Positions 8,637-20,940 are shown, counted from the first letter of the stretch. The stretch is DNA of 64,000 nucleotides from Cladocopium goreaui (GCA_947184155.2 CAMXCT020006647.1:310001-374000), one strand, 5' to 3'. A program made the numbers and translations. The notes: generated by a model not told the origin, from the letters alone.

Positions 8637-9822
8637 CAGATGATCTATACTAACTTTAATACTGGATATATTAAGCTTCCCGGGGCGCGGATTCTCCACG
8701 GCGGACGCCGGGTGCGGAGCAGCTTCCCGGGGGGGAGCATCCATCTTCGCACGTGCAGGGACAAATGCTTAGTCTAGGAAGTTCAAAATCGTCCCCAAAT
8801 TATCCTGGCAAGAGACTCCAAACAGTTTGGGGGAGTGGGAGGATTATGTATGATAATGTTGTTGATGGCGATGATGATGATATGATGATGATGTTGATGA
8901 TGATGATGATGACGATGATGATGTTGAGGATGAGGTGCAGGAGGATGAGGTGCAGGAGGATGACCTTGCAACTGTTTCAAGCCAACCACACCTGGGCACT
9001 AGAGCCCTGAGCTGCCATGGGGACCTGCGTCATTCACTTTTACGAACGATTGTCGTTCTGAATTCGATGGCGAACGTCCTGCCTTGTGTGGCGCATATAT
9101 ATATATATGTGCGTGTGTGTGTGTATATGTATATATATATATATTATATTTGAATATGTGTGTATATATATATAAAATCAATATTATCGATATAAATATG
9201 TTCCGAACATATAATTTCTCACTGCGGTGTGTGTGTGTGGTAATTAGTTTGGATTCATGGGATATTTTCATGGGTGTTTCATAGGAAATTGTAATCATCG
9301 ATATGTGATATGATCAAAGTATGTGAATAGGTTAAAACGACCTTACCATAATGTCACTGTAAATGATGATTTTTATAAGGGTTAAGTGTGCTGAAATTGC
9401 CTTTGAGTATCTTTTGAACTAGCAAAAATTATCCAGGTTTTCCTTGAAACTGCATTTTTTTGTCAAAGTGTGCTTTGCGCGTGTGGAAAAAAAACCGAAC
9501 AGGATTTGTTGAACCAAATGATTGGCCCTTGTGAACGTATCGGTCAGTGGGATGGCGTCATCAGAACGATCAAACAAGAATGAACCCCAAAATCCACCCA
9601 GAAAATCTCTGACATTGCAGCATGCGTCATCAGAACCAGATTTTTTTGGGAATGATATCAGCAATGAGACTCGCTTCGTGGTTCAATTGAGGCATATGTT
9701 TTGAGACATGAGATCTGTGTGGCAAAATCATGAACCTCCGCAACATCTAGTTGATGTTAATATTAGGTACAATTAATATCAACTAATAACCTCTGACTGA
9801 TAATTTTTGTCACATTTTTCAG
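8637..9822. other. Non-coding stretch with GAT and TA/TG microsatellites
   Basis: The stretch includes a GATGATGAT microsatellite (about 8868-8930), two GAGGATGAGGTGCAG-type direct repeats (about 8929-8959) and a TA/GTGT tract (about 9096-9172). No exon with convincing splice signals was seen. Confidence 0.5.
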
Positions 9823-9937
9823 GATTTCCTCACCGATGATCTCATCCCAATGTGTTTTTTTGACCTTTCTTCCGTTGCGTGCGAGTTGCGAAACGCAGGA
9901 GGATTTCGAGAATCTGGACATCGGGATCCATCCAGAG
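9823..9937 (+). CDS. Exon of unidentified gene (gene 2)
   Basis: The acceptor is TTTTTCAG|G and the donor is GAG|GTGAAC. The frame reads ISSPMISSQCVFLTFLPL, then RASCETQEDFENLDIGIHPE. It ends in phase 0, which fits the exon at 10316. Two other frames are also open for part of the exon; this one was chosen for phase agreement. No family recognised. Confidence 0.5.
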
Positions 9938-10315
9938 GTGAACCATGAATAGCATGGTGATTTGTTTCCATAGTTTTTGTTGTATGTTTACCAGAGGCTA
10001 GAGGGTATCATGTATCATACACTCAAGCGCAAAAAAACATGATACACCAAAAAAAACACGTCATATTGCATCAAATCAAAAATCATTATTCATAGCATAT
10101 CATATAATATCATGTCAGATCATATTTCGTATATCATATGTAATGTTTGATATATTTCATATGCAATATAGTAGTTCCGAATGGATAACCTTTCATATTT
10201 CATATTTCAATATATTTCATACATCATATTCCAGATTTGATATGTCATATCTCATAAGCCATGATTAACACCATCCGCTCAAGACTCCATATATTTTTGT
10301 GGCTGGAAGAGACAG

Positions 10316-10388
10316 GCGCCGATCCTGCGTGAGGTCGATATGGAGGAGAAATCGGATGTCGAACGGCTGTTCCAACATGTTTTGCTTT
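10316..10388 (+). CDS. Exon of unidentified gene (gene 2)
   Basis: After an AGACAG|G acceptor the frame reads APILREVDMEEKSDVERLFQ, then HVLL, a charged helix. The donor is either GT at 10389, overlapping the first base of the adjacent inverted-repeat element, or GC at 10384. An introner-like element lies directly against this exon. Function unknown. Confidence 0.5.
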
Positions 10389-10389
10389 G

Positions 10390-10500
10390 TACCCGGCCTG
10401 GTAAACAAAAAAACTGATGGGAAAATCACCAATTTTAATGGGTAAATCCACTATTTCGACTGGGCCATGTTCAATAGCTATGTTTGTTTACCAGAGGGTA
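10390..10500. mobile_element. Family B short inverted-repeat (introner-like) element
   Basis: The ends are TACCCGGCCTGGTAAAC and GTTTACCAGAGGGTA, imperfect inverted repeats. The inside has GGGTAAATCCACTATTTCGA and TTCAATAGCTATGTTTG, shared in inverse orientation with the copies at 22108 and 32659. The left end holds CTG|GTAAAC and the right end TTTACCAG|AGG, possible splice sites. It abuts the exon end at 10388. Confidence 0.75.
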
Positions 10501-10784
10501 TATCGAATATCAATTTTGAGTTTTTTTATGAGTAATCGACACAATGTTATAACATGTTTATATTCCAAGTTTCAGGTGTCTATGAAATTTTATCATGGAA
10601 TTTCATGGGGAGTTGATATTAGATGATGTTAGGGTATACAAAAAAATGATCTTTTAATGGACAAGATTTGGAATTAGCCATCCAAGACACAGATATCGCC
10701 ATGATGAAGCACCAGCACCACCATCCAATGGAATGAGATATGTCAATCAACACCATGGTTGGCCACTCAAACTACTTCGAGTAT

Positions 10785-10889
10785 TACCCTCCAGTAAATT
10801 AACATAGACCCTGGCAGATAGGAATTGGAAGATTAGTTTCCTCTAACAATTGGTGATTTTCAGGGTCTATGTTTATTTACCAGAGGGTA
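10785..10889. mobile_element. Family B short inverted-repeat element
   Basis: The ends are TACCCTCCAGTAAATTAAC and TTTATTTACCAGAGGGTA. It has a diverged interior but the same terminal design and length (about 105 bp) as the neighbouring copy. No clean target duplication was seen. Confidence 0.65.
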
Positions 10890-13417
10890 CATATCAATAT
10901 CACCAAGAACTTTTGGGATGAAGTCTTGCATATGATGGGATGGGTAAAAAAAAACTCTTTTTTTCGGCCTGTCGATGAAATGCGTATTTGCTGAGTATAT
11001 TTGATCAACACCGGTTGGGACACATTTAAATTATTTTAAATTTATGTTGTACAACAATTAATGATGAATATAAGCAGCAATGACAGGTATGGTTCACATT
11101 TCACAAGGATCACAGATGTATACAAATGAAATGATATGAATTTGTCATTTTTGGACCAAAACACTATCCTAATATATCCGAAATTCGGAGGTCCCTCAGG
11201 CCCAAAGTTATGTTTTTTTGCACCACGGCCAGGTCTTTTGCGGAGGGGCTGCCCCAGTTAGCCAAATGATCAGGTTTCTCTTTCGCGTTTGGAAGTTGGC
11301 CAACTATCAAGAATCATCACGCTATCAGCATTTTTCAACCCCTTCATCCCAAAACTGGATGAGAATTTTTAGGAGAAACCCCTTCAATCACAGGTCTTTT
11401 CAACCGTGGTTTTGAAATGTTCCTCAACGAATCCATTGAGTTTAGACTTGGCCAAGTGGTCCCAGGAATTGGCTTCCAAAGAAGGTCTTTGGCTGCTCGG
11501 TCACGGAAAATCCGGAGTGGTTGGCCGATGAATTTCCGCGTTTTTTGGGTCATGATGAAACATCGGAGGGTCCGGACGCATGGAACGCGGCTGAGGCTGG
11601 CCATTGATGGTATTGTTTACGACCTCACGTGCCTTGGAGAAATCCCACCAGCTCCCAGCTCCAGAGTGGTGAACCGATTGTGGAAATCCCAAGAAGGACA
11701 TGTGACCAGGCGGGATCAACAACGCAAAAGACGGGATTGAGATGAAACAAACACAAGTTATATAATATTGTTGGTTCCTGTTTTCTCTGTGATGTTCCTC
11801 CTATGGATATAACACGATATAGCCAAGAAAACATTGGAAATACTGCCAATACATTTGGATGTCATCGAATTCTAGGTCATATGTACTCTATGATGTCTGA
11901 TGTCAGAAAAATGCTGAAAAATCATCATGATAGTACTGTACTAAATTATATCATTGGTAAATCCCATTGAATTCCCCAAAAAAAAATGTCCTTGGTAAAT
12001 CCCAATCTCTCGCTGATCCAGAAATCTTCCGAGGTTATTCCAGAAACAGCATCCAGGAGGTGTGGGCAAGTTGGCCAAAATAGGGTACCCCCAAAATCTG
12101 TTGGTTAATCTGCATTTTCCCCATCAAATGGCCATAATTGGAGAGGAAAACGGGGTATGATTTGAAGACTTGGGTTTTCGTTCTTTTTCATGGAAAGAGC
12201 AATGTTTTTCCCAGTATGGTCCAATGGTATTCCCACATGTCCCATGATTTTCTCGTATTTGTCCATAAAAAATAATGGTTTCCCTTCCTTACCTGGCTAT
12301 TTGGCCCTGTTTTTGGACAAACTTCGACATCACTCTGGAGATTTTTTCCAGGCGTAGATGTGCTCCGCAGTTGTGCTGGTTGGTCACTGAGTTTTCCAGC
12401 GGTTTTAACTGTGTCGGGGGTGTGGCTAATAGATTACTAACTGGTACTTTGTTACATAGCTATGGAAAATCACAAGTAAATCATCTATCCATGGGCAATT
12501 TTTTTTCATCCATTTTCCACAGTTTTCTCAAATACCCGGAGGATACCGGAACATACCGGAACCATTTCCGCGTCAGACACGTTTTGACACAGGGCGAGAG
12601 TTTAATTCCTCCAAGTGGCTGTCTCCGGTGACTTAGAAGTTGCGGAACACTCTTTTTACTGGTAAACCACAGTCTTAAAAACCTAGAATTGATGATAAAA
12701 AATAACATGTGACACTCTTTGTAGCTGGTAAAACACAGTTTTAAAAATCATACCTTTCACTAATTCACTAAGAGTCGAGATTTTAATGATCATTATAGAG
12801 GGATACCCTTTAACCAAATCTAATCAAAAACATACCATGTGATGGTCAAATCCCCTAGATTTGATCCCCAAATCCCTCGTGTCAAAGGTCGAGACGCGAC
12901 GGCTGAATTCCAGTCGTGTCCCGCATCCAAGTTGCCTCTGGTTGGGGGCTGAGGGTCGCATACCTGGGGAAACCTTCGAGAGAGATCAGTGGGAGTTGAT
13001 GCTGGGATGGATTTATGATGATTTATGATGATTTATGGATGTGAATATGTCCAAATTTCATATCAATGAGCTTTTGATCCCCAAAATACCTGGATTTTTG
13101 TTGGGCTCAAAGATTTGGAACGGTCGTCTTTGCCATGTCGCGCTGAGGCTTCGATTTGCAGATACCAGGCGCCCAGCAGCGTTTTTCGACCCCTTTTTCA
13201 TCCTTTTTTGGGGTCTCGGCTTACCAGATAATGCGGTAAATCCAATAATCAAACCCTATTAATTTGGATAAAACAATAGTAAACCACCCATTTGGGAATT
13301 GTTTATACCTCCTACAAAAATGATGATTTTCCTGGGGGATGGTGGGTTTATGGCATTGTTTTGCCCACATGGGGATGGTTCCAATATTTCCCATCTCTAA
13401 TCGGAGATTGTTGCCAG
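10890..13417. other. Intron-like sequence with several unresolved exon candidates
   Basis: Short coding-like stretches occur, for example SFAEGLPQLAK (about 11233-11265), VFGCSVTENPEWLADEFPRF (about 11483-11545) and EIFRGYSRNSIQEVWASWPK (about 12023-12083). Each competes with another open frame, or its splice phase does not connect. They probably belong to gene 2 but are not modelled. The rest is AT-rich intron. Confidence 0.4.
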
Positions 13418-13475
13418 GTCGGTCCTTTGCGGCTACAACCCAAAGAGTATCGCAACTCGGGTCGCAGCAGTTTTA
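13418..13475 (+). CDS. Exon of unidentified gene (gene 2)
   Basis: The acceptor is TTGCCAG|G and the donor is A|GTGAGA. The frame reads VGPLRLQPKEYRNSGRSSF. Phase 1 at the end is completed by the exon at 13651. A second frame is also open, but it does not join the next exon as naturally. Confidence 0.5.
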
Positions 13476-13650
13476 GTGAGATCAAAAATGGAATGGTAAC
13501 AGTTCGATACATCAAATGTTTTGGTTTGTTGATGGGTGCCTGTCTTATTTCCCAATTTGAATCATCAGCATATCTCCATCAACATCTATGCCCCATGCGC
13601 CAAACAATGTTCGTATTTGTTGCAACAAGTTTGGATCCCTGGCTCTCTAG

Positions 13651-13724
13651 GTATCTTTGAACACAAGGAAGAGGAACAACGGATGCAGAGGCCGCCACGT
13701 AGCAACTGTGGGTTGCAATGCCCA
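13651..13724 (+). CDS. Exon of unidentified gene (gene 2)
   Basis: The acceptor is CTCTCTAG|G and the donor CCA|GTTTGA. The frame reads IFEHKEEEQRMQRPPRSNCG, then LQCP. The basic, Cys-containing tail has no recognised family. It joins the exon at 13418 in phase. Confidence 0.5.
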
Positions 13725-13763
13725 GTTTGAAGTCCAACTTTGTTCAAGGCAATCTGATATAAT

Positions 13764-13866
13764 CTGGTTGGTGGTTTCAAACAGTTATTCTTTTCCATTT
13801 CATATATGGGATAATCCTTCCCATTGACTAAAATGTTTTCAAGATGGTTAAGTCACCACCAACCAG
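13764..13866. mobile_element. Family A short inverted-repeat (introner-like) element
   Basis: The ends are CTGGTTGGTGGTTTC and CACCACCAACCAG, near-perfect inverted repeats. The interior differs from other family A members but has a similar TGGGATAATCCTTCCCA block. It lies 39 bp after the donor of the exon at 13651. Confidence 0.7.
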
Positions 13867-15105
13867 TACAGATCAGAAATGTTTTGGACATGGATTAAGT
13901 AAGTAATGGTTGATCGTTTTTGGCGCTCAACATCCAAGAAATCCAACCCTACATTTTTCCAAACTGATTCAAACATCTACTTTCCAGATTTGATAAGATC
14001 AGCATAAACCTAGCAATTCCATCAGATTTTTTTCGTTTTTTTTTTGGATCCAGAAATAGGATCCACCATCCCCAATGGATGGTACCACCAGCATCAAAAT
14101 GATGGGTTGACCGTTAGCCTGTCAGGTTATTGGTAGCATTGATCTCCAGCTTAGTCCTTGCGGCAGTGGTCATGATGGTCAGACCCTCAGGAAGTTTTCT
14201 CCAAAAAACATGGGAACTGAAACAGTTGGGCTATGTTTCCGACATCTTTCCTGAAGCTTTTGGTCGTCAATTTTGGCGAAGAATATGCCTCAACGAAACC
14301 ACCATGAACCATTATTAACCAGCATTAACCATTATTAACCAGCTCGAGTTTGGCCAAGTTTTTGTTAGGCCTTTGCCAATCAAGCAGTGGAGACGAGACT
14401 GATCAAGGACGACGGAACTAGTGGTGCCAGGGTACAAAATGTTGAGATGTTGATTATTTGATCTGGCATCAAATGGTCCATTTGGTAATATTAGTGTAAA
14501 AACATGTTTGAAGCCACCATGTATTGCCATTTTTTGAATAGATACAAAAGATATCAAAAGATAATGTGTGTTAAATTACAGTAAATTACCCCACTGTGCA
14601 GAGAATCATCCAGTGCTTGGGTCTATATACCCATGGTTCGTCCCCAAAAACGTGGCCTTGCCACCGAAGTGTTTGAGTTCTCCATCTTTCGGCGTTAAAA
14701 GCTGCTGCAAGAACAACCGCGCTCCTGATTTCTTTACAAGGCGGCGCCCCCCAAGATAGCTAAGTTGGTTAAACAAACTCCAATAATTTGTGTGTCATTG
14801 TGACTGACAGATATATCGAACTAGTAACATCTAGTCACCAACATTATTCTGGGTTTATAAACCAACATTCACATTTCTGGAGGGGCCCAACTGGGTCTCT
14901 CCTATCGCCAGGAAAGCGCCAGCTATGGAGAACTTCTCCTGCCGGGGTCGCTGTTGTCGACTTTGGTGGGTGTGCTCTCAGTGCTGCTGCCCATGAGGCA
15001 TCGAGAGGGACCGAAGGGAGCGACATGGTGCCGTGGTGATTGGGATATGAATGATATGTTAATATGGATGTTATGGATATTATCCTGTATATTATAGTAA
15101 TATCT

Positions 15106-15213
15106 GCTTGGTGGTTTGGAACATTTTTTCCCCATATATTGGGAATGGAATAATCATCCCAACTGACGACGTCCATCATTTTTCGAGGGGTAGGTGGCTC
15201 AACCACCAACCAG
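15106..15213. mobile_element. Family A short inverted-repeat element
   Basis: It runs from GCTTGGTGGTTTGGAA to CTCAACCACCAACCAG. It shares the internal block TTGGGAATGGAATAATCATC with the copies at 15620, 16891 and 40915. Confidence 0.75.
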
Positions 15214-15619
15214 TTATATATATAATTAGCTGGGAAAATTCTCATCGAACTAAATGGTGGCAAGCCAGGTGACTGACACAAAGGAGGGTTTTTTTGATGA
15301 CGGACATCCCATGAAAAAATCCCATGAGTATCAGCAATGGTGGATGTTCCAGCTTGCCACGTCAGAAAACTTTCACGTCACGGATGGGATTTGTTTACTC
15401 CAAAACTTGGGATGATCCCAAGGCAGATTTCATGGATGGTTTTTCTGAATGTAGAAAAAATATCTCACAGAGATTGTGAAAAAAGAAGTAACCACCCAGC
15501 AGTTATCACCAGTTACTCATAGTTACTCTATTGGATTATTGGTAGATATCAAGATAGTTGAGATAGAGGATACCCAGAAAATGAGCGAATTATCACACGT
15601 ACTATGGCCATATCAGATG

Positions 15620-15735
15620 CTGGTTGGTGGTTTGGAACCATGGAATTTTATGACCTTCCATAATATTGGGAATGGAATAATCATCCCAACTGACGAAGTC
15701 ATATTTTTCAGAGGGGTAGGTATACCACCAACCAG
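15620..15735. mobile_element. Family A short inverted-repeat element
   Basis: The ends are CTGGTTGGTGGTTTGGAA and GTATACCACCAACCAG. Internally it has TCCATAATATTGGGAATGGA and the acceptor-like TCATATTTTTCAGAGGGG. At 116 bp it is one of the best-preserved copies. Confidence 0.8.
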
Positions 15736-16890
15736 TATGAGTTTGTTCAAATACTGGACCTGAAATTTCCACCAAAATTGGGAGCTGCCACCTTGAACTC
15801 AGGCAGAAGTTAGGTGGTTCTCAATGCAGGGCTGCGGGTGGCTGGCTTGGGAACTCAGATAAGCAATGGTTGCAATACCCACGTTGCTTGATGACTCTAA
15901 TAGCTGGTAAAAGGGGAGTGAACCATGATTTATAGGTGGAAAATATGTGTAACTTATACTTTTTAATTCTTATAACTTATAATCATGAAACAGATGGAAA
16001 TACAATTGATAAATCCCACTTGAATTAGTTGCTGGTTTGTTTCAGAAATGACTTGGATATCCCAAGCTGTGGCACTTTTTCGGAAGATAACCTGTTTCCC
16101 TGTGGCTTGGATCATTTGATCAACAGAGGCGGTAGTTTCCCCATGGGAGAACTGTGGCGGCATTGGCGATTTACACCATATTGCAAATGTCGAAATTTCG
16201 GATAGGTGTTTTGTCGACTTGAGTTTGAGACAGAAATTTTCACCTCACCCAACTGGTCAATGTTTATCCGGATGGATAGGTGTCAAATTTCTTCCACTTC
16301 CGTTCAGATCAACTTCTGACTGTTTTTTTTTGTCCGGCTCCACCTGGTATGGTGACTGGCGGCACTTGTAAAATCCACCATCATTTGACGATTTGATCAT
16401 ATTTGACCATATTTGACCCATAAACAATTGGGAAATGTTTTCGGGTGCATGCGCCTTTGCTACCAAGGAAAGCACACGCCATCGTGCAAAACTCAGTGGA
16501 TGTTTTACGGGTCTCAAAGTTGTGGATGAAATCCCAATTGTGCGCTGAAATTCCATAGATATTCCTACTTATGGAGATTCAAAACCCATAGTTCTATCCA
16601 TTTCTATCCATATAAATCCCAGTCATAGATATATGAAGCCCATAAATCCCATAGTTAGTGTTGCCTTTTCAAATAAGCTATCCCTAAATAGGTGAAAAAC
16701 CACCATTTGCTCTATGAAAAAGCAGCATTTTTTCGGGGGTCCCAGGCGCTGCTGCTTTTGGTGAACCACCTGCTCCTACCGGCCGCCTTGCAAAGCTCCT
16801 GGCCGACCGATGCGGCACCACATGGCCGCTCGCAGTGGATTTCATGGGGGTTAGAGCCTGATTAAGATGGGGAAGATAAGATGAATTATA

Positions 16891-17004
16891 CTGGTTGGTG
16901 GTTTGGAACCATAGAATTTGGATTGATTTTCCATAATATTGGGAATGGAATAATCATCCCAACTGACTCATATTTTTCAGAGGGGTAGGTATACCACCAA
17001 CCAG
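16891..17004. mobile_element. Family A short inverted-repeat element
   Basis: The ends are CTGGTTGGTGGTTTGGAA and GTATACCACCAACCAG, with the same interior as the copy at 15620 and only scattered differences. It is 114 bp long. Confidence 0.8.
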
Positions 17005-17228
17005 CTATTGTAGATTATATCCACCCATTAAGATTAAGGGGTGAGCATTTTTCATTCTAGTTCATGGCCTTGGGTGGTAGTCAAAGATGGTTAGAATTAC
17101 ATCCCATGCAATTACTATAACCTATCAACCATGGAGAGAATCATCGTTAATTGGTATAAACAATTATCAGATTATTGGCAAATATGGTGCCCATTCTTTT
17201 GTTGACAAGTTGATTGGGTTTTTTCCCA

Positions 17229-17345
17229 CTAGTAACTAGTACAACTATTTGTTCATCTATGAACTATTAAAACTATTAAGAAATATTAACAGTATCTGTT
17301 TCATAGATTAAAAAAATAGTTGAAAAAATAGTTGTACAAGTTACT
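17229..17345. mobile_element. Short inverted-repeat element (hairpin)
   Basis: AGTAACTAGTACAACTATT at the left pairs with AATAGTTGTACAAGTTACT at the right, with AT-rich sequence between. The size is like the family A/B elements but the ends are unrelated. It may be another small MITE. Confidence 0.55.
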
Positions 17346-17412
17346 ACAGTAGTTACTGTAGGTGATTATCACTGAAAATTACTCTCCAAATCTATCACCG
17401 GAACGGATCGAG

Positions 17413-17488
17413 GCCTGGAATTGTCCTCCGTGGCGCTGTTGTTGCTGGAGATCATCTTGGCACCGGTGGCGAAACCGGTTGCGGTTCA
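17413..17488 (+). CDS. Exon with membrane-like helix (gene 3 chain)
   Basis: The acceptor is TCGAG|G and the donor CA|GTTTGA. The frame reads LELSSVALLLLEIILAPVAK then PVAVQ, hydrophobic with a Glu in the middle. It joins the exon at 19246 in phase 2. Whether it belongs to the same gene as the methyltransferase exons far downstream is inferred only from unbroken strand and phase. Confidence 0.5.
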
Positions 17489-18977
17489 GTTTGAATGGGG
17501 AGAAAAATGTGGAAAATCACAGGGGAAATTCACAAGTGTGTTTTTTCACTTGGAAAATGTCATGTTTGTTCACATGTTGTGAAATTTTCACGGAAATTCA
17601 CCACAAGAAACATGTTGAAAAAACATGAAAACATGGTGGGTTCCATGGTGGGTTTCATGGAAAAAAATCACCGTTTCGGGAGAAATAAAAAGGTGGAATC
17701 TCCACGGAATCCCCAATGAAAACATGTTTGATTTCTTCAGCACCTCCTTGTCAAAAATGTTTGATAAACGTGATGTAAATGTTTATGGCTTTAAGACATT
17801 TTAAGATGTCGCAAAAGCCCAAAAAAAAAGTCACAGTTGATGCTGCCAGTTGATTTTCTGCCATGCGTTGGCGTTTTTTCGCCAGGCAATGACCCCTCCG
17901 GTACTTCCCATCCTGCTATGCCTTGGGAGCTGGTACTATCGAGGTGCGAAATGCCGGTGATTTCTAGAGTTGAAGCAGTAACCATGGAGGTTCCTAGGTC
18001 CTATGGGTACCCCAAAAATTGTCAATTTTTAGTACTGAAAGCCAAGGGATTTAAAGGGTATCCCCATTTTATAGGAAACATCCATGTAATTATGTATATA
18101 TATATATGGTTATAATTATAATCATCCATAAATATTGAAATGATGATTGGTTGATGGTTGATGTATTGTAGGGGATAATATACCAAGGTCTTATACCAAT
18201 TACAGAGAATTGTTCACCATCAACAATGAAGGTTTTAACCATGGATGCCATGATGAAACGCAAAAATTTGACCAGTGATACCTCCAGGAATGGTGAGTTT
18301 TCTCAAGAAAACTGGCTGGTGATTTTTGCGTTGATAGAAGTAATAGAAAAAAATATGGCGTTATAGAAGATAGCAGAATATCAATGAATAGAAGACCATC
18401 TTCTGTCAGAATCAACTCCAATCATGGAACGATGAATATATGCAAGACTTCGTCTGGAGTGTTTGACGGTTTATTCATCAGGGGAAGGGATTTTTATGTT
18501 TTCTGGGGAGGGGTCACCAATGACAGGTTTTTCTGGGAAACCTATGACATATGAGTAGGCGGATCTGGTTCGGTATGTTCATAGTTTTGGATAAAACACC
18601 ACATGATTTTTGGGTGACGGCCAACCTATTCCCCTCTTTTGTAGACATGACAACTGACTAACCCAAGTGTCGAGCAGCTGCTCTAGGATGGTGATGTCCA
18701 AGAGTCCAATGACTGAAATATGCCATAATATGACTGGATACCATGCCCTTCATGCCCATGAGAAAAAGACATGGAATGTTTTCAAGAATGTGCAAAATGA
18801 AGGTTAAGTTAGTTCCCGATGTTTGTTGGATGTTCATTTTGTTTTGATGAATGTACATCCAGAACTAGCCTCCACTTTTCTCAACTCTTCATGATAGTTG
18901 GTTAGTTGGTCATGTATTTCATGACAATTCCACTCCATCAAAAACATCGTATGTTTCATTCAAACAAGGGGGGGTCC

Positions 18978-19018
18978 ATACATCGGGGTTAGCCCTATTT
19001 TGTTGGAAACCCCGATGT
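18978..19018. repeat. Small perfect hairpin
   Basis: CATCGGGGTT and AACCCCGATG form a 10-bp stem around a short loop. Its role is unknown; it lies in intron-like DNA. Confidence 0.6.
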
Positions 19019-19117
19019 GGCATAGATATGACCAATTACTGTTCAATGTTGCTTATCCCATGAGTTCTCATGAATGACCCACTAACTAATATTAGTATAT
19101 ATTAGTGTTATAGGTGT

Positions 19118-19226
19118 GGGATGATTGAGGGATGATGGTTTATGATGGTTATGGAAAATCCTAATTAAAATCATCCCTCAATCATCCATATTTTAGATTG
19201 GGATTTTCCATCATAAACCATCCATT
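19118..19226. repeat. Large imperfect inverted repeat
   Basis: GATGATGGTTTATGATGG...ATGGAAAATCC at the left is matched by GGGATTTTCCATCATAAACC at the right, with a second inner pair (GATTGAGGGATGAT and ATCATCCCTCAATC). It ends about 20 bp before the exon acceptor at 19246. It could fold in the pre-mRNA or be a nested MITE. Confidence 0.6.
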
Positions 19227-19245
19227 ATTGCTGTGTCGATTCCAG

Positions 19246-19318
19246 GTGTGACGGCTTCAGATTGCATCACGCCCGGCGCCAGGCTCAGATGCGATCTGAG
19301 GGAAAAAATGCCGGCAAG
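19246..19318 (+). CDS. Exon (gene 3 chain)
   Basis: The acceptor is TTCCAG|G and the donor AAG|GTAATT. The frame reads CDGFRLHHARRQAQMRSEGK, then NAGK, strongly basic. Phase fits 17413-17488 before it and 19686 after it. Confidence 0.55.
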
Positions 19319-19685
19319 GTAATTGTCGGCTATGAAAATGTGAAATTTATGGATGTTTTATGTGGTTTTTCCATTTGTTTCACTGGAATTGATTTATTGG
19401 ATTGTCTGGTTTCTTTGTTGAGTATGTGGTTTCGAAGTGTAAATGGCTGTTTAGCGGATGTGTCGTTGGTGTCTCTGTGCGTTTTATGTTTTTTTAATGC
19501 ATAAGACATGAGTTCATTTGTATAATCATGGGCCCCTAGCATAACCTCCAGTGACTTCCCACTTTCAGCTCTCTGATGTATGTTACTATAATTTGGCCGC
19601 ATCTAACTAGGAAGTGATTGTTGGGGCTATCCCTATCAACAAATATGCAGCTGGCTTGAACCTAAAGTCTGATTCTTGACTTCAG

Positions 19686-19778
19686 AAATTGCAGTTGTCC
19701 TTTAGTTTCAAGAGTCTTCACAACAAGTTGCCCATAGCACCAGAGCAGCAGTTTATGTACAATACTGAATTTCTGCAT
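19686..19778 (+). CDS. Exon (gene 3 chain)
   Basis: The acceptor is CTTCAG and the donor a good CAT|GTAAGT. The frame reads KLQLSFSFKSLHNKLPIAPE then QQFMYNTEFLH. Phase 0 at both ends agrees with its neighbours. No domain recognised. Confidence 0.6.
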
Positions 19779-19886
19779 GTAAGTTTTGATCATAGGAATT
19801 GTTTGACTTCCAGATCACAATGCCAGCTGAGTTTTGCCAATGCAAAACACAATATTTTGGATCTTGAGCCGTCACCCTTCCCAGAG

Positions 19887-19938
19887 GTCTTGGGATACAG
19901 CCCCAATTTCCTCAGAGTTCGCGCAGGATCATCATCAG
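19887..19938 (+). CDS. Exon (gene 3 chain)
   Basis: The acceptor is CCAGAG|G and the donor G|GTTATG. The frame reads VLGYSPNFLRVRAGSSSG. An alternative acceptor two bases upstream opens another frame, but only this one leaves phase 1, as the exon at 20354 requires. Confidence 0.55.
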
Positions 19939-20353
19939 GTTATGTTTTTTGTGGTGAACCAGTCATGTGGATGTGTACGATTGGGGACACCAACGCCCCC
20001 TCCAAAAAAATGCGGTAGAGCCAACAGCCAACACTCAACCGCCTTTTTATTTTTTGGAGGTACATGTTACACAATATGTGTTTTCTTTTTGCGTTTTTCT
20101 GGTACACCCAAAAAGGTGGTAGAATTGCCGTGGAAAAACACCGTTTTAAAACGATACATCTAGAAATGGGCCGTGTTCCTGATCTCATCATCTCCGATTG
20201 GAATGATCTCCTCATGATCTTCCCAAATCACCAGGACATCCATTAAACCACCATGAAAAGTCCCATGAAATAACCAGCATGAAATCTGAAAAATCCCCAT
20301 GAAATCCCCATGAAAAGTCCGTGAAATGACGAAAAATAACGAGCTTCGCCGAG

Positions 20354-20411
20354 GTGTCTACATTCCGTGGCGCAAGGCTATGGCTTTCGCCATGAACCTG
20401 GTGTTATTGAC
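20354..20411 (+). CDS. Exon (gene 3 chain), helical
   Basis: The acceptor is CCGAG|G and the donor AC|GTGCCT. The frame reads VYIPWRKAMAFAMNLVLLT. With the next exons it forms a run of Ala/Leu-rich helices that looks like a helical-repeat protein of the FASTK/OPR type often found in algal organelle RNA-binding proteins. That comparison is by general pattern only. Confidence 0.5.
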
Positions 20412-20940
20412 GTGCCTCGGTTGATTGGAGATGAAACATGGTGATTTAATGGGATAGTATGGGAAAAACATGGAAAATCATGTGTAAGTAAAACCTGGAG
20501 ATTTACCTCTTGATTTATTATACCATTGTTTATTGGTGATGATGTTTTTTGGAATTCTTACTACCTGGTGATTGGCAATTATGAACTAACCCGTGTTAGG
20601 GAAAGGGTTTTCAACCAAGTCGAATTTTATGAGATAGGATAGGATATAGGCTCACATATCCTGTAATATGTCATACCTTCCAGTTTTTTCAAACGTGGCA
20701 GCCAGAAACTCCATCATTAATGGATGATGTTCCCATGGAAAAAAACTCCGTTTAGAGGAGATATGTCGTACATATCTTCATAGACCCTCTGTTTGTACCT
20801 ATAAGAATTGTGTTTTACCTGCAATTTCAATACGTTTACCACTTCTTGGAGGGTATTTGGAGGATCTACGTTGATATGATATTATTCGAACACACATTCC
20901 ACAATATTCCATGAAGCATTTCGGAAAAAAAGTACATCTT

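Larger units (their letters stand above)
13867..17412. other. Intron-rich region with ambiguous exon candidates
   Basis: Coding-like blocks occur at about 14150-14290 (two competing frames, one with ELKQLGYVSDIFPEAFGRQF), 14680-14755 (SALKAAARTTALLISLQGG), 14912-15040 (LLLPGSLLSTLVGVLSVLLP, hydrophobic) and 16756-16850 (ALLLLVNHLLLPAALQSSW, or in another frame PTGRLAKLLADRCGTTWPL). They are probably real exons, but frame and joins could not be fixed. Several family A elements lie between them. Confidence 0.4.

Noticed and set aside
8868-9010. Acidic/Met-rich frame over the GAT microsatellite
   Set aside because: It is only translation of GATGATGAT.
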